Source: Elusimicrobiota bacterium (GTDB taxonomy: Bacteria > Elusimicrobiota > Elusimicrobia > UBA1565 > UBA9628). Taken from it: a stretch of 6,014 nt of DNA. This document shows, piece by piece, positions 1 to 4,927 of this stretch. The number at the start of each line of letters is the position of its first letter. Within the stretch, counting starts at the first letter, position 1. The stretch is from NCBI GenBank assembly GCA_028717865.1, contig JAQUMZ010000179.1, positions 1-6,014 of the forward strand. The letters run 5' to 3'. A program made the position numbers and the translations under genes. The notes beneath the pieces are model-generated. The model saw only the letters and a program-made list of their open reading frames with translations. It was not told the origin of the DNA and did not search any database.

Positions 1-69
1 CGCTCAATCGCAAGAGAACTTGGGAGCGGATGAGCCTTCAACAGCAGAGCAGCAAAACCAATGGAAGCC

Positions 70-92
70 ACGACCTGTGGTCGTCTATTTTT
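70..92 (+). terminator. Possible weak intrinsic terminator
   Basis: A 6-bp perfect stem, ACGACC (70-75) with GGTCGT (79-84) around a TGT loop, is followed by CTA and five Ts (88-92). The geometry fits a short rho-independent terminator for something transcribed from the left edge. The stem is short, the T-tract is interrupted, and the upstream gene is unseen, so this is only a candidate. Confidence 0.27.
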
Positions 93-137
93 GTGCCTTG
101 ACACAAGAACCTCTAATGAGTGCGCGGCGCTGGACGG

Positions 138-237
138 CGCGCGCCGCGCTCGCTTACGGCATGCGGGCCACCGCCGTTCAACCATTCGCGATGCGAAGCA
201 TCGCGAATCCGGACGGCCCCCCCGCGCGCCGCGCTCG
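138..237. repeat. 15-nt direct repeat pair flanking a hairpin
   Basis: The 15-mer CGCGCGCCGCGCTCG occurs at 138-152 and again at 223-237, 85 nt apart. The two copies bracket the hairpin at 173-217. The left copy also pairs with an upstream arm: GCGCGGCGC (122-130) is the exact complement of GCGCCGCGC (141-149). The low-complexity GC/CG composition makes chance similarity easier than the length suggests. Function unknown. Confidence 0.5.
173..217. repeat. Strong hairpin / inverted repeat upstream of the exbB-like promoter
   Basis: An 11-bp perfect inverted repeat, ATTCGCGATGC (184-194) and GCATCGCGAAT (198-208), surrounds a GAA triloop. An outer 5-bp pair, GCCGT (173-177) with ACGGC (213-217), can extend it across a small internal loop. 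No T-tract follows on either strand, so it is not a canonical terminator. It ends about 25 nt upstream of the -35 box at 243-248, so it could be a regulator-binding palindrome, a cruciform, a dispersed repeat unit or the end of an upstream transcript. Confidence 0.6.
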
Positions 238-242
238 GCCGA

Positions 243-278
243 TTGAAAGCCGCCGCCGGGATTTGACATAATGCCGGC
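243..278 (+). promoter_or_regulatory. Promoter of the exb/tol-like operon, predicted leaderless
   Basis: A -35 box TTGAAA (243-248, 5 of 6 matches to TTGACA) is separated by 18 bp from a -10 box CATAAT (267-272, 5 of 6 matches to TATAAT). The ATG begins exactly 7 nt after the end of the -10 box, where sigma-70-type promoters usually place +1. The transcript would therefore begin at or within a base or two of the start codon. The intervening bases have no Shine-Dalgarno, and ATGCCGGCAT (271-280) is a perfect 10-bp palindrome over the predicted start site, a possible operator. Confidence 0.6.
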
Positions 279-905
279 ATGGCCTTTCATGTCGGCGTAA
301 AGGATATTATCGTCGCCGGCGGGGCGACTTTGTGGCTGCTCATCGCGGCCTCGATCTATTCCATAGCCCTGATGTGGCAGCGCTGGCGCTTCGTCAACCG
401 CGTCACCGCCGGCCTGTCCGACCTGCTCGATCGCCTGCGCGCCGCGGTCGCCGCCGGCGACATGCCGGCCGCGGTCAAGCTCTGCCAGTCCCACCAAGGC
501 CTGGCCGGCCCCATCCTGCTGACCGCGTTGACGGGGCCCACGAACCGCGACGAACGCAAGCGCGCCATAGAACGCGCGGTCCTGCAGGCGGTAAGCGCGC
601 TGCAGAAGGGCACGACGCTTCTGGGCACCATGGCGACCGTGGCGCCCTTCGTCGGGCTGTTCGGAACGGTCATCGGCGTGATGCGCGCTTTCCGGGACCT
701 GGCCAGCGCGGCGGGCGCGGGCCCGGGGGTGGTCGCCATCGGCATATCCGAGGCCCTGGTCTGCACCGCGGCGGGGCTCTTCGTGGCCATCCCCGCCGTG
801 GCGGCCTACAACTACTTCAACCACCGGGCCGCCCGCTTCGGAGATGAAATGGGCTGGATCGGCGACGAGGTGCTCGACCACCTGACCGAGAAAGCGCGCC
901 GATGA
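279..905 (+). CDS. ExbB/TolQ/MotA-family proton channel protein
   Basis: This is the pentameric inner-membrane subunit that, with ExbD/TolR, converts proton flow into mechanical work on a TonB/TolA-type transducer. The 208 residues show the family's three-helix plan: TM1 at about 11-33; a cytoplasmic loop at about 35-112 rich in Arg/Ala; TM2 at about 113-136 with the hallmark LGTMATVAPFVGLFGTVIGV; and TM3 at about 154-176 within GISEALVCTAAGLFVAIP. Both conserved TM2/TM3 signatures are intact and the length is within the normal ExbB/TolQ range. The ATG at 279 is chosen because homologues begin shortly before TM1 and a promoter ends just upstream. It is the first gene of a three-gene operon and overlaps the next by ATGA. 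Sequence alone does not separate ExbB from TolQ, so no symbol is assigned; the family call is secure. Confidence 0.93.
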   Translation: MAFHVGVKDIIVAGGATLWLLIAASIYSIALMWQRWRFVNRVTAGLSDLLDRLRAAVAAGDMPAAVKLCQSHQGLAGPILLTALTGPTNRDERKRAIERAVLQAVSALQKGTTLLGTMATVAPFVGLFGTVIGVMRAFRDLASAAGAGPGVVAIGISEALVCTAAGLFVAIPAVAAYNYFNHRAARFGDEMGWIGDEVLDHLTEKARR

Positions 906-1324
906 GGACCCCGGCCCCACGGCGCGCCTTCGCGGAGCTCAACCTCATTCCGCTCATCGACATATCGCTGATCCTGGTCATCATCTTCATGGTGCTGACC
1001 CCCATACTGGTCCAGTCCCAGCTTACCGTCAAGCTGCCCAAGGCCGCCACGGGCTCTGCGGCGGCGCCCGACGCCACCGTCAAGGTCCTGCTCAGCCGCA
1101 CGGGAGCCGTGCTGGTGGAAGGCCAGCCGGTGAAGTGGAACCGGCTCGAGCGGGAGTTGATCCTGCGCCTGCCCAAGTCGGGGCAGAAGACCGTGCTGGT
1201 CCAAGCCGATCGCAGCGTCCCCATCGAGAAGGTCGTGGCCGTCATGGACGCGGCCAAACGCCTGGGGGCGGGCAAGCTGGGCATCGGCGTCGCCCAAGAG
1301 GACGCCGCCCCCGCCGGACCGTGA
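902..1324 (+). CDS. ExbD/TolR-family biopolymer transport protein
   Basis: This is the partner of the preceding channel subunit: one transmembrane helix plus a periplasmic domain, the helix dimer sitting inside the ExbB/TolQ pentamer pore. The 140 residues show a short cytoplasmic N-terminus, a single TM at about 15-36 (NLIPLIDISLILVIIFMV) and a periplasmic domain to the end. Asp20 is the expected proton-carrying aspartate. The C-terminal half has the classic QADRSVP (101-107) and VMDAAKRLGAGKLGIG (114-129) elements of the family fold. The start overlaps the stop of the upstream gene (ATGA), pointing to translational coupling; only a weak GAGAAAG lies upstream. The stop overlaps the GTG of the next gene. 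Length and motifs are typical and nothing appears missing. Confidence 0.93.
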   Translation: MRTPAPRRAFAELNLIPLIDISLILVIIFMVLTPILVQSQLTVKLPKAATGSAAAPDATVKVLLSRTGAVLVEGQPVKWNRLERELILRLPKSGQKTVLVQADRSVPIEKVVAVMDAAKRLGAGKLGIGVAQEDAAPAGP

Positions 1325-1995
1325 CCGCAGCGGACCTGGACGACGGCAGCCTCAAGCCCTACCTGACCTGGTCGCTGACCCTGCATCTGGCCGGCGCCGC
1401 CGTCGTTCTTGCCCTCGGCCGCGCCGCGTCCGTCAAGAATACCCCGGTCTATATGATCGATTTCGTGGGCCCCACCGCCTCGGTCATCGACTCGCGCTCC
1501 GCGGGCGGGCTCCAAGCGCCGGCGGCCGCCGCGCCCCGGCCCCAGACCCAGGCCGATGAGTTCTCCACCGCCCGCCGCAAGGGCGCGCCGCTGCCCCGGC
1601 CGAGCCTGCTGCGCGGCTGGCGCCAGACGGCCGCGCCGGAGCCGGCCGCCGCTCCGCAAGCCGAAGCCCCCGCCCCGGCGGGCGCCTCGGGCGAGGCGGG
1701 CGTAGCGACGGACCTGCCCGACTTCCCCTACCCCTGGTACATCAGCCAGCTGCGCCAAAGCCTATGGAGCCAATGGTCCGCCCGCATGCCCGGCGAAAAG
1801 GGGGAATGCGTGGTGGTATTCTGCCTGCTGCCGGGCGGACAGGCCGTGGACCTGCGCGTCGAGGAAAGTTCCGGGGACTCCGCCTTCGACCTGGCCGCCA
1901 TGGGCGCCGTGCAGGACGCCGCGCCCTTCCCGCCCCTGCCGCGGGGCTTCCAAGAGCCCTTCCTGAAGATTCACGTCGCTCTTAAAACGCTCTAG
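1321..1995 (+). CDS. TonB/TolA-type energy transducer with TonB C-terminal domain
   Basis: Predicted inner-membrane-anchored, periplasm-spanning transducer driven by the two preceding proteins. The start is the GTG overlapping the upstream stop (GTGA), giving 224 residues. A longer frame running back to 1135 lies inside the exbD-like gene. Residues 14-33 form one TM helix containing Ser18-x3-His22, the conserved S-x3-H pair that in TonB and TolA contacts ExbB/TolQ. Residues about 60-130 are an Ala/Pro-rich linker. Residues about 134-224 are a TonB/TolA-like C-terminal domain, with a YISQLRQSLWSQW helix, the strand VVVFCLLPGGQAVDLRV and the SSGDSAFDLAAMGAVQDAAPFPPLP signature. The linker is short compared with classical TolA. 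No tolB, pal or outer-membrane receptor gene follows within the operon, so the partner is unknown and TonB versus TolA stays undecided. Confidence 0.85.
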   Translation: MTAADLDDGSLKPYLTWSLTLHLAGAAVVLALGRAASVKNTPVYMIDFVGPTASVIDSRSAGGLQAPAAAAPRPQTQADEFSTARRKGAPLPRPSLLRGWRQTAAPEPAAAPQAEAPAPAGASGEAGVATDLPDFPYPWYISQLRQSLWSQWSARMPGEKGECVVVFCLLPGGQAVDLRVEESSGDSAFDLAAMGAVQDAAPFPPLPRGFQEPFLKIHVALKTL

Positions 1996-2057
1996 GGTGT
2001 CAGGCTTTCCCCAGATTTCCAAGAACGAATAGGGAGATTTCGGGAAAGCCTGACACC
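1996..2057. repeat. 62-bp element with perfect 16-bp terminal inverted repeats
   Basis: GGTGTCAGGCTTTCCC (1996-2011) and GGGAAAGCCTGACACC (2042-2057) are perfect reverse complements separated by 30 nt. The element begins on the base after the TAG of the transducer gene and lies between two convergent genes. The inner 30 nt carries AGATTTC twice in direct orientation (2013-2019, 2035-2041). No T-tract follows on either strand, so it is not a textbook terminator, although the 16-bp stem could still protect or end both transcripts. The shape resembles dispersed REP/MITE-like palindromes mobilised by IS200-type transposases; that is inference, since only one copy is visible here. Confidence 0.7.
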
Positions 2058-2075
2058 GGCGCTTCACCGGCGCTT
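2054..2075. repeat. Perfect tandem duplication of an 11-mer
   Basis: CACCGGCGCTT is present twice head to tail (2054-2064 and 2065-2075). The first copy shares its CACC with the right arm of the 62-bp inverted-repeat element. The second copy includes two bases of the TAA stop (2074-2076, minus strand) of the transporter gene. It could reflect replication slippage or an insertion scar beside the element. Confidence 0.6.
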
Positions 2076-4215
2076 AGGCCGACGGATCCGCAGAGGCGGG
2101 GGCGCCGCGGCGCCGCTCCGCCTTGGAAAACAGCAGCCAGGGAGAGGCCGCCCGCACTATTCCATAGATAGTGGTGGCCACGGCCGCGATGAGCAGGGAA
2201 GTGGCGATGGGGATGCCGCTCAGGACGAAGCCGTAAAGATAGGTCGCCACGATGGCGGCCAGTATGCCGAGGAAGGACTCGGCGGCCAATATCTTGCTGA
2301 CTCCGCCGCCCTGGGCGTAGGCGCCGAGCTTCTTCTGGTGCAGGCCGATTATGGCCATCAGCCCGAAACTATTGACGAAGGTCTGCAGGCCGTAGAGGGG
2401 CAGCATCAGCCAAGGCGAGGACACGGAGATCATCAGCCAGAACAGCGGGATCTCCAGGGCGGCCAGGGCGTAGAGGGGCATCATGATGGATTCCTCGCTC
2501 TTGAACCCGAACCGGGCCAGGAACTTGCGCAAAGGCTCCATGAGCAGGCTGGCCGCCAGGCCGCCCAGGCTGGAGAAAACCACGAGCATGCTGAAAAAGC
2601 CCATGGGCGTGCTGATCATGCCTTGGACGAGCCACCCGACGACGGGGATCTTCAGCACCGCGCCGATGGCCCCCGAGCCGTGGATGAGCCCCTCGACGAG
2701 TTCGGGCAGGACGTTGAACTTCAGCGGATCCGCGAAAAGCGAGATCAGCAGGGTCATGATCGTCCACATGCGCAGGAAGCGGTCCTTGAACACCAGCTTC
2801 ACGCCGTCCCGCAGCGAAGTCCACAGCTCCCTGAGCACGTCCTTGACCGAAAGCTTGCCGACCGGCTGGTCCGACTCGGCCGCGGTCCCGGAATTCGGCG
2901 CTTTCCGGGAGAACAGCTTGACCGTGGCGTAGATGAGGCCGGCCACGCCGGTGGCGATGGCGTAGATGCCGTAAATCAACGCGCCGCCCACCTCCATCTT
3001 GCCGAGCCAATTCCGGATCTGGGCGATCTGCCCGGCTACGGCCGGGCCGATGATGGACATGAGCGATTCCACGAAGGTGAAGATGGCGTTGGCCTTCATG
3101 CGCTCGGCCGGCGTCACGCTCTCGTCGCCCAGCATGCGGGCCACCCCGGCCCCTTCCAAAGTGACGGACAGTCCTTGGAAGAAGGACTGCACGGCGATGA
3201 GTCCGATCAAGGCGTAAAGCGCCCCGGACACGGAAAGCAACCCCGAGGCGAAGAACAGCGTCACGATGCCGCCCAGGATCGCCGAACGTATCCAGAAGGA
3301 GCGCGGCAGCCAGTGCAGGCTGCCGTTGGAGTTGCGCGTAAACAGAGGGATGGTGGCGTAGCTGATCGCCTGGGCGCCCCAATGCGCGATGCGGGCCAGA
3401 GAGCGATTCTCGCGGATCAAGGTCTTGACCGTCTCGGCGGCCGCGGCCCGGGGGTCGTTGTTATCGCGCAGCGAGTTCTTGGTGAAGGCGGACACCAGAT
3501 AAGGAAGGCCGACGATATACATCTGGATGCCGAAAAGATAGACGACGTAGCCGCCGAGGTAGCGCCAGAAGGACTTATTGCGCTCGGGATCGTGGAAGAC
3601 CTGCCCCCGGCCGCCCCCGCCCTCGACCGCCCGGGGGGACTTCGCCTTGGCGGCCGGCTCGGCGGGACGCAGCGGCATCCCGGCGTAGGACTCGAGCACG
3701 GCGCCGCGCAGACCGGCGGCGGCATGGAAATCCGCGACCGCGGCGAAATCCTCCGGCGCGCCGGGGACGCGGCGCGCCCCGGTCAGGATCGAGAACTGCG
3801 CCTCGACCGCCTCGCGGGCCTCGTCCGAGGAGGCGCGCTCCAGGCCCGCGACGGCCTCCCGCGCGGCCTGGGCGGCGGGCGCTAGGCGCTGCTCGGCCAT
3901 GGCTCGCGCGGCTTCCGCCGCGGCCGGGGCCGCGGGAACGACGGCGGGGGCAATCCCCGCCTGCGCGGCCGCCGGGACCGGGGCCGGAAACGCGGCGAAA
4001 GCCGGCGCCGCGAGGCCAATTTTAGGCAGCGACAAGTCGTGCGGCGCCAGCCTCGCGCCCGCGAAAGCCGCGGCGGCGCCGGCCGAGGCGCCCGCAGGGA
4101 CGGCGGCCCCGCGCGGCGAGACGGTTTGGACCGCGGCCACGGCGGATTGGGAACTCAGCAAAGCCGCCAGGACGGCGGCGATGAGCTTGGGCGCCAAGCG
4201 AAGAAGAAGTCTCAT
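2074..4215 (-). CDS. MFS-type transporter with exported-looking Ala/Pro-rich N-terminal extension
   Basis: The 713-residue membrane protein has a major facilitator core at about 215-692. Residues 1-28 look like a signal peptide or anchor (MRLLLRLAPK, a hydrophobic stretch, then an SAVAA cleavage-like site). Residues about 35-200 are an Ala/Pro-rich, partly helical region with no recognised domain. The core has about six helices (217-433), a hydrophilic central loop with an amphipathic segment (434-481), then six or seven more (482-692). The stretch at 345-397, with FFQGLSVTLEGAGVARML, ERMKANAIF and IIGPAVAGQI, matches the TM4-TM5 region typical of MFS exporters. Substrate unknown. Usual MFS proteins have about 400-500 residues and no such extension. 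The ATG at 4215 gives the signal-like N-terminus and sits just downstream of a TGnTATAAT promoter. The gene converges on the exb/tol-like operon and follows the response regulator by 100 bp. The MFS call is secure; the extension's role is not known. Confidence 0.82.
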   Translation of the reverse strand: MRLLLRLAPKLIAAVLAALLSSQSAVAAVQTVSPRGAAVPAGASAGAAAAFAGARLAPHDLSLPKIGLAAPAFAAFPAPVPAAAQAGIAPAVVPAAPAAAEAARAMAEQRLAPAAQAAREAVAGLERASSDEAREAVEAQFSILTGARRVPGAPEDFAAVADFHAAAGLRGAVLESYAGMPLRPAEPAAKAKSPRAVEGGGGRGQVFHDPERNKSFWRYLGGYVVYLFGIQMYIVGLPYLVSAFTKNSLRDNNDPRAAAAETVKTLIRENRSLARIAHWGAQAISYATIPLFTRNSNGSLHWLPRSFWIRSAILGGIVTLFFASGLLSVSGALYALIGLIAVQSFFQGLSVTLEGAGVARMLGDESVTPAERMKANAIFTFVESLMSIIGPAVAGQIAQIRNWLGKMEVGGALIYGIYAIATGVAGLIYATVKLFSRKAPNSGTAAESDQPVGKLSVKDVLRELWTSLRDGVKLVFKDRFLRMWTIMTLLISLFADPLKFNVLPELVEGLIHGSGAIGAVLKIPVVGWLVQGMISTPMGFFSMLVVFSSLGGLAASLLMEPLRKFLARFGFKSEESIMMPLYALAALEIPLFWLMISVSSPWLMLPLYGLQTFVNSFGLMAIIGLHQKKLGAYAQGGGVSKILAAESFLGILAAIVATYLYGFVLSGIPIATSLLIAAVATTIYGIVRAASPWLLFSKAERRRGAPASADPSA

Positions 4216-4224
4216 GGTGCGAAA

Positions 4225-4233
4225 ATTATATCA
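4225..4233 (-). promoter_or_regulatory. Extended -10 promoter of the MFS gene
   Basis: On the minus strand TGATATAAT (4233 down to 4225) is a perfect extended -10 element (TGnTATAAT). No good -35 hexamer lies at 16-19 bp, as is common for extended -10 promoters. The ATG at 4215 is separated from the hexamer by only 9 nt (TTTCGCACC), so the expected +1 near 4218 leaves a leader of about 3 nt with no Shine-Dalgarno. Two GGACCAAA direct repeats lie upstream. Confidence 0.6.
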
Positions 4234-4261
4234 AGGACGCGGCCCGCGCCCATGATGGACC

Positions 4262-4291
4262 TTTGGTCCTCCGGGCAGCGTCTTTTGGTCC
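4262..4291 (-). promoter_or_regulatory. Candidate operator: 8-bp direct repeats, 22 bp apart
   Basis: TTTGGTCC occurs at 4262-4269 and 4284-4291 (GGACCAAA on the minus strand), with start-to-start spacing of 22 bp, about two helical turns. Relative to a predicted +1 near 4218 they fall at about -44 to -51 and -66 to -73, positions used by transcription activators. The proximal copy also pairs with GGACC at 4257-4261 as a small hairpin, so RNA structure from the upstream gene's 3' end is an alternative. Confidence 0.35.
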
Positions 4292-4315
4292 CAGGAGAAA
4301 CTGGGCCCTTCGGCC

Positions 4316-4735
4316 TCAGGAGCCGGTCACGCGCCAGGGCCGGTAGTCCTGGTCCTGCTCGTCCTGGGCGGGCTCTTCCAGGATGCGCTTGACCTCGGCG
4401 CGCAGCTCGCCGAAATCGAAGGGTTTGGTTATGAACGCGTTGGCGCCGATATCCAGGGACTGCCGGGCCAACTCCAGGTCGGCTTGGGCGGTGAGCATCA
4501 GCACGCGCAGGCCGGGGCATTTCGCGCGCACGACCTTGAGCACCTCGATGCCGCTCATGCCCGGCATGGCGATGTCTAGCAGCATGAGCTGCGGACAGTC
4601 CGCGGCTATCATCTCCAGACACGCCGCGCCGTCCGCGGCCTCGGAGATTTCGAAGTCGCGCCCGAGCAGCAGCCGCAGCCCGGCCCGCAGGTCCGCGTCG
4701 TCGTCGACGATGAGGATATTCTTGCGCTCTGGCAC
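4316..4735 (-). CDS. Single-domain response regulator (CheY/Spo0F-like receiver)
   Basis: A 139-residue cytoplasmic phospho-receiver of a two-component system. The receiver fold fills residues 5-121: ILIVDDD with the acidic pocket at Asp11-Asp13, LMLLDIAMPGMSG with phosphoacceptor Asp54, the switch Thr82 in LMLTAQ, and the invariant Lys104-Pro105 in ITKPF. All catalytic positions are intact. The remaining 18 residues are a polar tail with no DNA-binding or enzymatic domain, so output should be through protein contacts or phosphorelay. The start is taken as GTG at 4735, because the receiver begins four residues later and a promoter with consensus TATAAT ends 6 nt upstream. An in-frame TTG at 4807 would add 24 residues unlike a receiver and would lie upstream of that promoter. 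No histidine kinase is in the window. The MFS gene follows on the same strand after 100 bp, without an obvious terminator between. Confidence 0.9.
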   Translation of the reverse strand: MPERKNILIVDDDADLRAGLRLLLGRDFEISEAADGAACLEMIAADCPQLMLLDIAMPGMSGIEVLKVVRAKCPGLRVLMLTAQADLELARQSLDIGANAFITKPFDFGELRAEVKRILEEPAQDEQDQDYRPWRVTGS

Positions 4736-4741
4736 AGGGAG

Positions 4742-4770
4742 ATTATACGCCCGGAGTCCGGCGGACGCAA
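4742..4770 (-). promoter_or_regulatory. Promoter of the response regulator, predicted leaderless
   Basis: On the minus strand TTGCGT (4770-4765), a 17-bp spacer and a perfect TATAAT (4747-4742) are followed by CTCCCT and then the GTG start at 4735. With the standard distance from the -10 box, +1 falls on the G of GTG. No Shine-Dalgarno is present. The exact geometry supports both the promoter and the choice of start codon. Confidence 0.62.
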
Positions 4771-4802
4771 GAGAACCTCCCGCGAAAAGCGTGGAAATTT
4801 TG

Positions 4803-4808
4803 TACAAT
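4803..4808 (+). promoter_or_regulatory. Candidate -10 box of the tRNA-Ile/ileS transcript
   Basis: TACAAT (5 of 6 to consensus) lies 27 nt upstream of the tRNA in an AT-rich pocket, giving a +1 near 4815 and a short 5' extension for RNase P to remove. No convincing -35 is seen at 16-18 bp. It is divergent from the response-regulator promoter, whose -35 lies about 33 bp away. Confidence 0.42.
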
Positions 4809-4835
4809 CATTTTTCGTTCTTCGTGTGACGGAAC

Positions 4836-4911
4836 GGGCGGATAGCTCACTTGGCAGAGCGCCGTGCTGATAACACGGAGGTACCGGGTTCGAATCCCGG
4901 TCCGCCCACCA
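4836..4911 (+). tRNA. tRNA-Ile (anticodon GAT)
   Basis: A complete 76-nt cloverleaf. The acceptor stem GGGCGGA (4836-4842) pairs perfectly with TCCGCCC (4901-4907). The D-arm is GCTC/GAGC around ACTTGGCA. The anticodon stem CCGTG/CACGG holds the loop CTGATAA with anticodon GAT at 4869-4871. The T-arm is CCGGG-TTCGAAT-CCCGG. The discriminator is A (4908) and the CCA end is encoded (4909-4911). GAT reads the isoleucine codons AUC and AUU. It directly precedes the isoleucyl-tRNA synthetase gene, which supports the identity assignment. Confidence 0.96.
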
Positions 4912-4927
4912 TTTTCCCCGGAATACC

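Larger units (their letters stand above)
1..278. other. Left flank without a recognisable gene
   Basis: No convincing coding region is visible. Frame 1 closes at 31-33 and frame 3 at 99-101. Frame 2 stays open to 271, but its later part runs through a hairpin and GC-rich repeats and resembles no family I know. The first 120 bases are about half G+C, clearly poorer than the rest of the window. Bases 121-240 are extremely GC-rich and full of inverted and direct repeats. The stretch ends in the promoter of the ExbB-like gene. The C-terminal tail of an upstream gene could lie in the first 30-100 bases, but I cannot tell which frame it would use. Confidence 0.5.

Noticed and set aside
98..126. TTGACA at 98-103 as a -35 box
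   Set aside because: No -10-like hexamer lies at 15-19 bp; the expected position reads TGCGCG.
271..300. Nine-codon ORF (ATG at 271, TAA at 298-300) overlapping the exbB-like start, as a possible leader peptide
   Set aside because: Its ATG overlaps the -10 box, so it would not be transcribed from the predicted start; it is probably a by-product of the palindrome.
1135..1320. Extending the transducer gene upstream to an ATG at 1135
   Set aside because: The extension lies within the exbD-like gene in another frame and encodes a Arg/Pro/Gly-rich stretch; the GTG at 1321 gives a normal TonB/TolA N-terminus and a GTGA overlap.
817..1758. 313-codon minus-strand open frame opposite the ExbD- and TonB-like genes
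   Set aside because: It is Gly/Arg-rich low-complexity translation antisense to three well-supported overlapping genes.
1996..2057. Calling the 62-bp inverted repeat an intrinsic terminator
   Set aside because: No T-tract follows the stem on either strand and the loop is 30 nt long, so it is kept as a repeat with possible terminator activity.
2338..3885. 515-codon open frame on the plus strand
   Set aside because: It lies entirely antisense to the MFS gene. Its translation is rich in His, Arg, Gln, Gly and Asp without domain features, as expected when high-GC codons are read on the opposite strand.
4273..4312. Stem-loop with CCCAG/CTGGG arms after the response-regulator stop as a terminator
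   Set aside because: The stem is only 5 bp before a mismatch and is followed by CCAAAAG rather than a T-tract on the minus strand.
4736..4807. Start of the response regulator at the in-frame TTG at 4807
   Set aside because: The added 24 residues do not resemble a receiver N-terminus and would span the TATAAT promoter, which places the transcript start at the GTG at 4735.
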